This document shows positions 26,217 through 34,481 of a stretch of 64,000 bases of DNA, one piece after another. The DNA is from DATAES01 sp963721305 (lineage in GTDB: Bacteria; Actinomycetota; Acidimicrobiia; Acidimicrobiales; JACDCH01): NCBI GenBank assembly GCA_963721305.1, contig CAVRIR010000005.1, positions 434,001 through 498,000 of the forward strand, in the 5' to 3' direction. Each line of letters begins with the position of its first letter. Positions within the stretch are counted from its first letter, which is position 1. The position numbers and the translations under genes are program-made. The notes beneath the pieces were generated by a model. It did no database searches and was not told the DNA's origin. It saw nothing but the letters and a program-made list of their open reading frames with translations.

Positions 26217-26780
26217 ATGGCGACGACTGGTGGGCAGGGCGCACGATCCGTCCGCAGGCGAGGTCGCGCGACGCGCTCGACGCGACTGTCGAGCCGGCGA
26301 TGCAGACCGACCGCGGCAAGGACGAGAGCCGTCAACGCAAGTCTCTACAGCATCTTCGGGAGCAAAGAAGAGCTGATTCGGGCCTACCTCGAGCGCCGGC
26401 ACGCGCTCCGTCAGGAACGAACGAAGCGGGGACTCGAGCGCTACGACAACCCGCGGGACAAGCTCCTCGGCGTCTTCGACGTGCTCGCCCAGATGATCTC
26501 CCGGCCCGGCTACCGCGGCTGCGCTTTCGCGAACGCGACTGCCGAATCGCCGTCGGCAAGCGCCGCAGCGACGGTCAGCGAGACGAATCGGGCCTGGTTC
26601 CGATCGCTACTCACGGAACTCGCCGCCGCGGCCGGAGCCGGTGATCCGAAGCTTCTCGCCGGTCAGCTCGCGCTGCTCTACGACGGCGCGCTGACCTCCT
26701 CGCGCATGGACCACGACCGCAAAGCACCCGCTCGGGCGAAGGCTGCAGCAGCAGCGCTCCTCGACGCCTCCATCCCGTGA
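26217..26780 (+). pseudogene. TetR-family regulator with destroyed DNA-binding domain
   Basis: From about 26335 on, the sequence is a normal TetR protein: SLYSIFGSKEELIRAYLERR (end of the HTH), then a full ligand domain ending LLDASIP at the stop. The 40 residues before it in frame, from the ATG at 26217, are Arg/Thr-rich and not an HTH. HTH-like scraps (RDALDATVEPAMQTD) sit in another frame. Several small indels must have hit the N-terminus, since one shift cannot restore it. The product, if made, cannot bind DNA in the usual way. It follows the molybdoenzyme/reductase pair on the same strand and may once have regulated it. Confidence 0.7.
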
Positions 26781-27008
26781 TGGTGCGCAGAACCGGCCCC
26801 GGCCGGTAACATGTCGGATCCCCCGGGTTCTCCGGGTGGCGTCGGCTCATCGAGTCGGCGGGCCGTCGGTGATTCCAGTTCTCCATCGGCCACGCTCCCT
26901 GCTGCTGCGACGCAGCCGATGGCTCCGGCCGGGCAGGGGAGCTACCGATCTGGTTCGTCGCATCCCGCAGCGAGCACCGCCCGCTGCGCCACCGCTCAGG
27001 AGTCTTGG

Positions 27009-28268
27009 TTGTCTTCGACATTCTCCGATCTCGGCGTCCCCGCCGAGGTCGTCCGATCCCTCGCCACGCGCGGCATCACCGACGCGTTTCCCATCCAGAC
27101 ACTCGCGATCCCTCCCGCCCTCGCGGGACGCGACGTCTGCGGCAAGGCGCCCACCGGGTCAGGCAAGACACTTGCCTTCGGCATCCCGCTGGCAGAGCGC
27201 ATGTCCCGGGGCCGCAGCGGCAGGCCCCGCGCACTCGTGCTCGCCCCCACGCGCGAGCTCGCCGCCCAGATCCACGCCGAGTTGCGTCCGCTCCTCGCCG
27301 CTCACAAGCGCAGCATCGCGTCGTTCTACGGCGGTGTGAGCTACGTCCCTCAGCGCCAACTGTTGCGGCGCGGCGTCGATGTGGTCGTCGGCTGCCCCGG
27401 CCGGCTCGCAGATCTCCTGGCGCGCGGCGACCTCGTCCTCGACGACGTCGAGATGGTCGTGATCGACGAAGCCGACCGGATGGCGGACATGGGCTTTCTC
27501 CCCCAGGTCAGACGCGTCCTCGATCGGGTTCGCCCCAACCGTCAGACACTGCTGTTCTCCGCCACGCTCGACGGCGACGTCGACGTACTCGTGAAGCGGT
27601 ACCAGAAGGATCCGCAGCGGTGCGACGTGCCGCCTGACGCGTCGGACGGGACCCGCACCACCCATGAGTTCGTGTCCACCCGACGCGAGGACCGCATCGC
27701 CACCACTGCAGCGTTGGTGGCGAGCCATGGCGCAACCGTCGTGTTCTGTCGCACCAAGCACGGCGCCGATCGTGTCGCGGTGCAACTGCAACGCGCGGGC
27801 GTGTCCGCTGTCCCGATCCATGGCGGTCGATCACAGTCCCAGCGCGACCGGGCGCTGCGCTCGTTCACTCGCGGCCAGGCGCAGGCGCTCGTGGCCACCG
27901 ACGTCGCGGCCCGCGGCATCCACGTCGACAACGTCGGCTGCGTCGTGCACTTCGACCTCGCCGGCGATCACAAGGACTACCTGCACCGGTCCGGTCGCAC
28001 GGGCCGAGCGGGCGCGACGGGTGTCGTCGTGTCGCTCGTGACCGACACCGACACCGCAAAGGCGCGAGAGCTTCAGACGGCACTCGGCATGTCGGGCCAC
28101 CATCGACATGCTCCGGAGAGCCGAGCACCCTCCCGCACCGCACGGTCAGGTTCGCCCCGCTCCGCGCCGCGGCGCCGCCCGGCCGCCGCGGGCAAGTCGT
28201 CCCGTCCGACGACAAGCAGCTCGCGCGGTCGTGGGGGCAACGGCAACCGACGTCGCCGAACGAACTAG
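27009..28268 (+). CDS. DEAD-box RNA helicase
   Basis: 420 residues from the TTG at 27009. I choose it because AGGAG lies 6 bases upstream and the family normally begins close to the Q motif (ITDAFPIQTLAIP). An ATG at 26811 in frame would add 66 low-complexity residues. Motif I is APTGSGKT (about 47), Ia APTRELA, II DEAD (D153), III SAT, IV VVFCRTKHGAD, V VATDVAARGI and VI HRSGRTGRAG. The C-terminal tail is Ser/Arg/Gly-rich, typical of RNA-contacting tails. The role is RNA unwinding in ribosome assembly or mRNA turnover, possibly cold-responsive. Confidence 0.92.
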   Translation: MSSTFSDLGVPAEVVRSLATRGITDAFPIQTLAIPPALAGRDVCGKAPTGSGKTLAFGIPLAERMSRGRSGRPRALVLAPTRELAAQIHAELRPLLAAHKRSIASFYGGVSYVPQRQLLRRGVDVVVGCPGRLADLLARGDLVLDDVEMVVIDEADRMADMGFLPQVRRVLDRVRPNRQTLLFSATLDGDVDVLVKRYQKDPQRCDVPPDASDGTRTTHEFVSTRREDRIATTAALVASHGATVVFCRTKHGADRVAVQLQRAGVSAVPIHGGRSQSQRDRALRSFTRGQAQALVATDVAARGIHVDNVGCVVHFDLAGDHKDYLHRSGRTGRAGATGVVVSLVTDTDTAKARELQTALGMSGHHRHAPESRAPSRTARSGSPRSAPRRRPAAAGKSSRPTTSSSRGRGGNGNRRRRTN

Positions 28269-28272
28269 CTGG

Positions 28273-29049
28273 CTAGCGAGCGCTCACCACGACACGAGGT
28301 CGGGGTCGACCGCGGCGCAGGTGATGAACCTCGTTCAGACTCCGCACCACGCGGCGGTCGCCGTGCGCGACCAAACGGTGGACCGACGCGTGATTGGGAC
28401 GGAACCACATGTCTTCGTCGCTGATCCCCAGAACCGAACCGACGTAACTGTTGATGACGCCGCCGTGGCACGCCACCACGATCGTGGAACCGGGATGCGT
28501 CGCGATGATTCCCTCGACGGCCATCGCCACGCGGTTGCGCAGCTCCTCGCCGGTCTCGCCGTAGGGGTAGACGTCCCACCGACGCTCGCGTACGAAGCGC
28601 TCTCGAACTCCGTGCAACAGAAGCGGGTCGAGGGCCTCCAGCAACGACTTTCCATCGGGAAGGTCTCGGAACAACTCGATCTCGCGCAGCTCGGCGACGA
28701 CCTGTACCTCGAGCCCATGGTGGTCGGCGACGGCGCGTCCGGTGTCGTAGGCACGCTTGAGCGGACTGGCGTAGACGACGTCGATCGTCTCCGCTGCGAG
28801 ACCGGCGCCGACGGCCTCGGCTTGACGCACCCCACGCGTGGACAAGGGCGGGTCGACCCACTGCTCCCGCGTCGCTGACTGACCCTGATCGGGCACCGCC
28901 TGTTCACCGTGGCGGACGAGGATGATCGTCGTCGGCTGTTCGACGTCAGTCAGGAAGGCTCGGTCGAGCGCGGTCGGCGGTGGCGGCGGGCTCGGCGGCT
29001 CGGCGGGCTCGGTCGGCGTCGACGGCGTGGTGGGAAGGCGCTCGCTCAC
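28273..29049 (-). CDS. Histidine phosphatase family protein
   Basis: 258 residues from a GTG at 29049; an ATG at 29106 in frame would add 19 residues that do not look protein-like. An N-terminal Pro-rich linker (about residues 6-30) precedes the phosphoglycerate-mutase-like domain. Its catalytic motif is ILVRHGEQ, followed by SPLKRAYDTGR, a Glu region ELREIELFRDL and the second His in VVACHGGVINSYVGSVLG. Substrate not predictable. It converges tightly with the helicase gene, with 4 bases between the stops. Confidence 0.88.
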   Translation of the reverse strand: MSERLPTTPSTPTEPAEPPSPPPPPTALDRAFLTDVEQPTTIILVRHGEQAVPDQGQSATREQWVDPPLSTRGVRQAEAVGAGLAAETIDVVYASPLKRAYDTGRAVADHHGLEVQVVAELREIELFRDLPDGKSLLEALDPLLLHGVRERFVRERRWDVYPYGETGEELRNRVAMAVEGIIATHPGSTIVVACHGGVINSYVGSVLGISDEDMWFRPNHASVHRLVAHGDRRVVRSLNEVHHLRRGRPRPRVVVSAR

Positions 29050-29171
29050 GTCACCGACGCTTGCACATCTCGCTTCGTGAGCGCCTGCGTCGTGACCTGG
29101 CGGCATGAGGTGCGAAACCGGTGGCCGTCACCGGACGGACGTCGACCAGCGTTGCGGACGCGTCCAGCACC

Positions 29172-30587
29172 TCACGCCTGACGAACATCACTCGTCAAAG
29201 GCTCGTGGGCAAGATCGGCCAATCGAGTGAGTCCGAGGTCGGCGACCACAGCGAGACGATCAGCGGCGGCGCGCACGGCAGGCTCGTCGCGCTGTGACGG
29301 CGCCATGCGCGCCGGGTTGAGCGCGCAGCTGTCGGCCCAAGCGGCGATGTCCGGCTCCGCGCGGAACGTGCGCGTCGCCAACGTTCCACGCACCTGCATC
29401 TGCGCCCAGTTGACGAGGTTGTCGGGAAGCGTGTTCGGCGGACACAGCCGATTGCGCTCGCGGTCGTCGTCGCGAGTTGCCTCTACGAAGCCCGCGAGCG
29501 CTGCGTTGAAGCACGGGAAGCCGGCTCGGATCGTTTGCAGCCGGACCTTGTCCGGGCCCCAGATCGGAACCAGAGGGGGGTACTGCAAACCGGAGGCCGC
29601 GCAGTGCACCACGAGCGCGTCGGGCGGCAACGCAACGACACCGCCGTCGAGGACGATCTCGGCCGCGCCGACGTACTTGATGTGACCGGGGCGAATGACG
29701 TTCTCGATGTTTCGGAGCAGATCCAACTCCCACACACCGAGGGTCGGTGCCTTTGCCATCGTCGGAACAAGACCGGTGTCGATCCGCAGCATGACTCCGG
29801 CGGCTTCGAGACGCAGGAACAGATCGTCGAGCGACTCGGCTTCGGCCGCCGCCGTCATCGTGTCCGCCGCGAGCCCGAGGGCCACGGCGGGATCGGGCTG
29901 GACCACAGCGCGATTGAGCATCCACGGCTCGCGCGGCCGGACCCAAGCGATGCGGTCCGGATCCACACCGTTGGTCAACAGCCACACGATCCCGTCGGTG
30001 GCGGTCTTGCCGGATCCGACGATCACGTAGCTGCTCGGCGCGTCGGCCAACGCAGCAAGTTCGTTGACCGGGACGACGTCGACCCCGTCGGCGACTCCGA
30101 ACGGCGGAGGTGTCGTCGCAGGAATCGTGGGTGACAAGTAGGCGGCGTCGACGACACGACGTCTGACGAGGACCTCCGCCGTCTCACCGGAGACGCCGGA
30201 GGTGACGAGATGCGTGTCTCCGTCGGTGTGGTACTCGCTGCCTCCGAGGAAGGTCACACGTCCCGAATCGACGAAGCGGCCGTGCAAGAGGTCGTCGAAG
30301 TAGTGCTGGATCTCGGAACGGCGCGCCCGTTGCTGGAGACCCGACTCCGGACCTCGCTGCTGCACGGCACCGGTACCGAGAACCGTCGACGCGACGCCGT
30401 AGAACACGGATGCCTGATGGAGCTGGACGAACGGATACGCATCCTGCCAATGACCGCCGGCGGCGTGACGTCGGTCGACGAGCGTGACGTGCACGTCGGC
30501 ATGGTCGATCAGGGCGTCGGTGAAGGCCATTCCCATCGCGCCTGCGCCAACGACGAGGTAGTCGGTCGCCAGTGAACGCGCCCCCAT
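29172..30587 (-). CDS. FAD-dependent NAD(P)-binding oxidoreductase (flavin-monooxygenase-like)
   Basis: 471 residues. The N-terminal Rossmann FAD site is DYLVVGAGAMGMAFTDAL (GxGxxG at about 14-19). It is followed by DRRHAAGGHWQDAYPFVQLH, which resembles the GGxW region of flavin monooxygenases. A second nucleotide-binding motif is YVIVGSGKTATDGIVWLL. The C-terminal part is helical without a known domain. It is predicted to oxidise a small organic substrate with NAD(P)H, but the class is broad. The start at 30587 is divergent from the acetyltransferase gene. Confidence 0.85.
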   Translation of the reverse strand: MGARSLATDYLVVGAGAMGMAFTDALIDHADVHVTLVDRRHAAGGHWQDAYPFVQLHQASVFYGVASTVLGTGAVQQRGPESGLQQRARRSEIQHYFDDLLHGRFVDSGRVTFLGGSEYHTDGDTHLVTSGVSGETAEVLVRRRVVDAAYLSPTIPATTPPPFGVADGVDVVPVNELAALADAPSSYVIVGSGKTATDGIVWLLTNGVDPDRIAWVRPREPWMLNRAVVQPDPAVALGLAADTMTAAAEAESLDDLFLRLEAAGVMLRIDTGLVPTMAKAPTLGVWELDLLRNIENVIRPGHIKYVGAAEIVLDGGVVALPPDALVVHCAASGLQYPPLVPIWGPDKVRLQTIRAGFPCFNAALAGFVEATRDDDRERNRLCPPNTLPDNLVNWAQMQVRGTLATRTFRAEPDIAAWADSCALNPARMAPSQRDEPAVRAAADRLAVVADLGLTRLADLAHEPLTSDVRQA

Positions 30588-30643
30588 ACGGTGACCTTAG
30601 GAGCCGGCGACCTCCGGACGCGTCCTACTAGCGTCGGTCACCG

Positions 30644-31297
30644 ATGGCCACTCGAATCCGTCGCGCGAGCAACAAGGACCTCAACCTGCTGACGTGGGTG
30701 ATGTTGGCGGCATCGCGATCGCATCTCGATCGCGGCATCTGGGAGTACGTGAATGCCTCGGACGAAGCGGTCACGCGTGCGTTTCTGCACCACCTGGCGA
30801 CGACCGAGGCGGTGCACATGTTCCACCACTCGCTGTTCCTCGTCGCTGAGCTCGACGGCGAGCCTGGGGCGGCGATGTGCGCATACGACTCGTCGACCCA
30901 AGGATTCGATGTCGCGCTGCCCGAGATCGCAGCCGCCACGGCCGCCGAAGGCGTCGATACCGAAGATCCGGACTACCTCCGGCGTGGCGGTGTCCTGCTG
31001 AGCGGATTCATCACCGAGGATCCGGGGCCGCCTGGTCCTCGGTGGGTCATCGAAAACGTCGCGACTAGGCCGGAGATGCGCCGGAAGGGTCTCGTCGACG
31101 CGCTGCTCCACCAACTGCTCGGCCACGGCCGCGAGCGCGGCTTCGAGCATGCACAGATCTCGGTCTTCATCGACAACGAGCGCGCCCGCCGTGCGTACAC
31201 CAAGGCCGGGTTCGAGCCGATCGCCGAGCAGCGCTCCGATGACTGGGAGCGGGAGATCGGCTGTCCGGGCACCGAGATGCTCCTGCAACCACTCTGA
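30644..31297 (+). CDS. GNAT-family N-acetyltransferase
   Basis: 217 residues. The GNAT fold is shown by the acetyl-CoA loop VATRPEMRRKGLVDALLHQL (Q/RxxGxG/A-like) and the C-terminal helix-strand FIDNERARRAYTKAGFEPI. The N-terminus (IRRASNKDLNLLTWVMLAAS) fits the usual beta1-alpha1. The acceptor could be a small molecule or a protein N-terminus. It converges with the YdeI-like gene, 7 bases between stops. Confidence 0.88.
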   Translation: MATRIRRASNKDLNLLTWVMLAASRSHLDRGIWEYVNASDEAVTRAFLHHLATTEAVHMFHHSLFLVAELDGEPGAAMCAYDSSTQGFDVALPEIAAATAAEGVDTEDPDYLRRGGVLLSGFITEDPGPPGPRWVIENVATRPEMRRKGLVDALLHQLLGHGRERGFEHAQISVFIDNERARRAYTKAGFEPIAEQRSDDWEREIGCPGTEMLLQPL

Positions 31298-31304
31298 GCC
31301 ACTG

Positions 31305-31571
31305 CTAGTGGCCGTTGCGCTCGCGGTGGTTGCAGCCGGGCCAGCAGCACGGCCGACGCATGCCGTCTTCCAACTCTTCTTGCGTTCGGCGTATGCGCCG
31401 CTGGCGTGTGGTCTCCTGCTTCGCATTCTCGACCCAGCAGATGAACTCGTTGCGGGCGAGCGGCGTGATGTCCTTCCACGCATCGAGTGCGGTGGCGTTC
31501 GCCAGCAGCGCCTCTCGGAGATCGCGAGGTAGCGGGTGCACGACCCCGCCGGGGAGTTGCCGGGTGCTCAC
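31305..31571 (-). CDS. YdeI/OmpD-associated-type small protein
   Basis: 88 residues from a GTG at 31571. LREALLANATALDAWKDITP and the segment around NEFICWVENAKQETTRQRRI match the YdeI/OmpD-associated family (PF13376), where this is the core region. The C-terminus adds a Cys/His cluster (RPCCWPGCNHRE) that could bind zinc. Function in actinobacteria is unknown. Confidence 0.75.
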   Translation of the reverse strand: MSTRQLPGGVVHPLPRDLREALLANATALDAWKDITPLARNEFICWVENAKQETTRQRRIRRTQEELEDGMRRPCCWPGCNHRERNGH

Positions 31572-31690
31572 GTGTTCACGGTATCGAAGTGGCTGGCAAC
31601 GCTTGTGCTCGTGGCGCTTCGTCCGCCAACTCCGGGTCAACATTCGGTTCACCGAGCGAACCGGGCGACGTTCGCGGGTAAGAAAGGGTC

Positions 31691-32212
31691 ATGGACACAG
31701 AGCGGCCGGCATTTCGGATGGGGCGTCTCGATCACGTGCACATCCGCGTGCCGAATCGCGCCGAGGCCGCCAGGTGGTACGCGGAGCAGCTCGGTTTCGA
31801 GCCGGTCGAGGAGTACGACTTCTGGGCGACCGGGTTCGAAGGTGGCCCTCTGCAGATCTCGGCGGACGGTGGCAAGACAACGCTGGCCCTGTTCGAGACC
31901 AGCGGCGCCCACCCGATGGTTGCGCAGCAGACCGGTGTGGCCTTCAGCGTCGACGCGGACACCTTCATCTCGTTCGCCCGCTCACTCCCCCGCGGCATCG
32001 ACAACCCGGGCGGCAAGCCCCTCGTGATCGGTGACCTCATCGACTTCGACCTCTGCTGGGCGTTCGATCTCGTCGACCCATGGGGCAACCACTACGAGCT
32101 CAACTGCTACGACTACGAACGCGTTCGAGTCGGCCTGGTCGAAGCAGATTCGGTGGACGCAGTGCGCTACTGGCCCCGCGAGGTCTACGAGGCCTACGTC
32201 GACAGACCGTGA
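31691..32212 (+). CDS. VOC-family (glyoxalase/dioxygenase superfamily) protein
   Basis: 173 residues with one full vicinal-oxygen-chelate unit of two beta-alpha-beta motifs. The first begins LDHVHIRVPNRAEAARWYAE, with the first metal ligand probably the His of DHVHI. The second is AFDLVDPWGNHYELNCYDYE, with Glu in the usual last ligand position. It could be a lyase, isomerase or dioxygenase. It stands alone and is convergent, with 3 bases between stops, with the heme-barrel gene. Confidence 0.85.
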   Translation: MDTERPAFRMGRLDHVHIRVPNRAEAARWYAEQLGFEPVEEYDFWATGFEGGPLQISADGGKTTLALFETSGAHPMVAQQTGVAFSVDADTFISFARSLPRGIDNPGGKPLVIGDLIDFDLCWAFDLVDPWGNHYELNCYDYERVRVGLVEADSVDAVRYWPREVYEAYVDRP

Positions 32213-32215
32213 CCG

Positions 32216-32878
32216 CTACCCCGCAAGCGGGTTGGGTGTCGGCGCACCGATCCGCTTCAGCGTGTTGCGATCGACGTGGTCGACCAGTCCCGCACGGTCA
32301 GGAATGCGCATCTCCGTGTGCTGCTCATACGACCACGTGCTGTCGTCGTGCACCGTGACGCGCATTCGAAAGCTCACGGTGCGGAACGCGGTGTCGAGGA
32401 ATGGGTTGGACAGGATGCCGAACGTCTCGGACCCGACTTCCGCACTGACTTCGAACTCGGTCGCGTCAGGTTCGGCAATGCCGCCAGCCAAAGCAACCTG
32501 ACCGCGCGGTATCGCGAGCGAGTGCACCACCGTCTTCGCAGTCGGTTCCCACAGCCAGTATCCGACCTGATCGTGGAACGTCTCGACTTCACCCGGCTGC
32601 ACGATGTGGGTGTGGTAGCGAAGCCCGTAGAACAACTGCGGCCCGTTGGTCTGGGGGTCGATCGGCTCGAGCTCGTACCGCTCGACGAAATCGTTGTGCT
32701 CGTCATGATCGATGACTGTCCCGGTGATGTCTGATCCCGGACCGACGGGATGGACGTCTTTCCCGGCCTCGCTGGTCCACAGACCAGCCAGTGCACGAAG
32801 CGGACCCAGGTTGGCGAGCGTGTCCTCGTCGCCGTCCGCCTCGGTGTAGATGTCCGCGCCATAGTCGAATGCCCTCAA
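32216..32878 (-). CDS. FABP/nitrobindin-like beta-barrel protein
   Basis: 220 residues from a TTG at 32878. This start has GAGGAGGG 7 bases upstream and puts the protein at the usual family N-terminus; a GTG at 32938 is in frame but extends over poorly protein-like sequence. LGPLRALAGLWTSEAGKDVH, FYGLRYHTHIVQPGEVETFH, QVGYWLWEPTAKTVVHSLAI and GILSNPFLDTAF fit the actinobacterial FABP-like/nitrobindin family (heme-binding barrel). Gas sensing or heme handling is a family-level guess. It is divergent from the truncated DinB gene. Confidence 0.8.
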   Translation of the reverse strand: MRAFDYGADIYTEADGDEDTLANLGPLRALAGLWTSEAGKDVHPVGPGSDITGTVIDHDEHNDFVERYELEPIDPQTNGPQLFYGLRYHTHIVQPGEVETFHDQVGYWLWEPTAKTVVHSLAIPRGQVALAGGIAEPDATEFEVSAEVGSETFGILSNPFLDTAFRTVSFRMRVTVHDDSTWSYEQHTEMRIPDRAGLVDHVDRNTLKRIGAPTPNPLAG

Positions 32879-32969
32879 CGTTTTGCCCTCCTCAGACGCC
32901 CGCTCCGAGATCCACACCCACCCTAAGTTGGCCGGCACGGTCGGCTTGACCTGTGAGACGCTCGCTGTC

Positions 32970-33228
32970 GTGATCGACGCGCTCGCGAAGGACTACTTGC
33001 ACCGCGATCTGCGTGACGTCCGCGCCGCGATGCTGTGGAAGCTCGACGGGCTCGGCGAGTACGACGTCCGGCGACCCTTGACCGCGACGGGGACGAACCT
33101 CCTCGGCTTGGTCAAGCACCTCTCGAACACCGAGGCTCGGTACTTCGGCGTTGTCTTCGGACGCCCGTTCCCCGAACGGTTGCCGTGGTGGGGTGACGAC
33201 GACTTCGAGCCGCTCGCCGACATGTGCA
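32970..33228 (+). pseudogene. DinB/DUF664-like gene, 3'-truncated
   Basis: A GTG at 32970 begins a normal DUF664/DinB N-terminus (VIDALAKDYLHRDLRDVRAA, then TGTNLLGLVKHLSNTEARYF with the metal His, and ERLPWWGDDDFEPLADM). At about 33228 homology stops and the frame runs into antisense MFS sequence until 33338. About half of the roughly 170-residue family protein is missing, including later metal ligands. The same point truncates the convergent MFS gene, so one deletion explains both. Confidence 0.75.
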
Positions 33229-34129
33229 GGTCTGCGGTACCGGATGCCATGCCGCCACGTTGGACTGGCACCGATCCGGTGAGTGAGTGCGACGCCGGTG
33301 TACCCGCGAACCCCACGCCGATGCCGACGAGCGCGTAACCCAATCCGACTTTCCAGTACGGGATGCCCTCCTTCCACAGGAGAAGCATCGTCAGGAAGCC
33401 GAGGAAGCAGAACACGTAACCGACCAAAGCGTGAACCGCGCGCCTCGCGTCGCCACGAGCTTCGCCGACCGCGGCGCGATCAAGACCATCATGATCGCGG
33501 CGGGCAGGATCGCCAGTCCCGCGTGGAGTCTCTTCGTTGACGTGGGCCGGCACGAGCACGACCGCCATGACCAATGCGACCGCGGCGAGGGGAAGCGTTA
33601 CGAGGAACACCGAGCCCCACCAGAAATGCTCCAGCAGTGCGCCGGCAATCAACGGACCGAGGCTGGCGATCGCGCCACCCGTGGCCGACCACACGGCGAT
33701 CGACCGAGTCCGCGGCTGCCCCGACCACAGCGCGGTGATGAGCGCGAGCGTGGTCGGGTAGGCCATGCCGGCCGAGACCCCGCCGAGCAGTCGGGCGGCG
33801 AAGAGCACGGTGTCGGACGGCGCGTACGCGGCCAAGAGGCATGCCGGCGCCGACAACGAAACGCCGAGAAGCAGCATGAGCTTGCGCCCGTAGCGGTCAC
33901 CCAGCGCGCCGAGCCACAGAACCGACGCGGCAAGTCCGAGCGAGTACCCGACCGCGATCTAGTCCAGAACGGTTTGTGACGAGTCGAACGCCTTCCCGAT
34001 GTCGGGCAGCGCGACGTTCGCCACCGCCAGGTTCAGGTTCGCGACGGCGGCGACGAGGACGAGCGCGACCAGGACCAGCCCGGCGCGCTCGGGCGCCTGC
34101 GCTCGCGATGGTGCAGAGGGTGCGGCCAC
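33228..34129 (-). pseudogene. MFS (DHA2-type) transporter, decayed
   Basis: The GTG at 34129 starts a normal N-terminus (LVLVALVLVAAVANLNLAVA, NVALPDIGKAFDSSQTVLD). Codon 57 (33961-33959) is TAG where family members have Trp. Homology continues in frame (IAVGYSLGLAASVLWLGALG, GDRYGRKLM). Around 33540-33490 an internal deletion removes about a hundred residues and shifts the frame (LPAAIMMVLIAPRSAKLV is out of frame). The original frame then resumes at LVGYVFCFLGFLTMLLLWKE. At about 33228 the gene is cut (GGMASGTADL) and joined to the DinB fragment. Four independent lesions make this a true pseudogene. Confidence 0.85.
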
Positions 34130-34139
34130 GTTCGCAGCC

Positions 34140-34382
34140 TCAGCCCGGCCGTGCGTCTTCGTCGTCTCGGTCCTGCCCTGCGTCGAGTTGGCGCACCTCG
34201 AGGACCGTCAGTCCCAGGTCGCGCACCCGATCGAGCACGGCGTAGAACGCCGCCTGATCGGTGCCATGTGGGCAGAGCTTCGTCGCGGCACCGCGGACGT
34301 CGACGGTGCAGTCACCGAACGCCGACTCCACCGCTGGCCCGGCGACCCCTTCCACGATGATCTCGTACTGATGACCACCCAT
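34140..34382 (-). CDS. Small conserved actinobacterial protein
   Basis: 80 residues from the ATG at 34382 with GGAG upstream. The fold is probably beta-alpha-beta: YEIIVEGVAGPAVESAFGD, an odd Cys-containing middle TKLCPHGTDQAAFYAVLDRV, and RDLGLTVLEVRQLD. Similar short proteins of unknown function occur beside MFS or regulator genes in actinobacteria. It lies just upstream of the decayed MFS gene on the same strand, so it may be the surviving member of that operon. Confidence 0.65.
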   Translation of the reverse strand: MGGHQYEIIVEGVAGPAVESAFGDCTVDVRGAATKLCPHGTDQAAFYAVLDRVRDLGLTVLEVRQLDAGQDRDDEDARPG

Positions 34383-34481
34383 CGGCAGCTCCGCGTTCGT
34401 CTGCCTGCAGTGGATCAGGCCCACGGGTGAGTTGACCTCACCCCGCCGGGGTGGAGGTCGACTCACGCCGGAAGGGTGATG

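Noticed and set aside
24990..26780. A 596-codon plus-strand frame
   Set aside because: Its first two thirds are out-of-frame shadow of the molybdoenzyme and reductase genes; only the last part is the TetR remnant.
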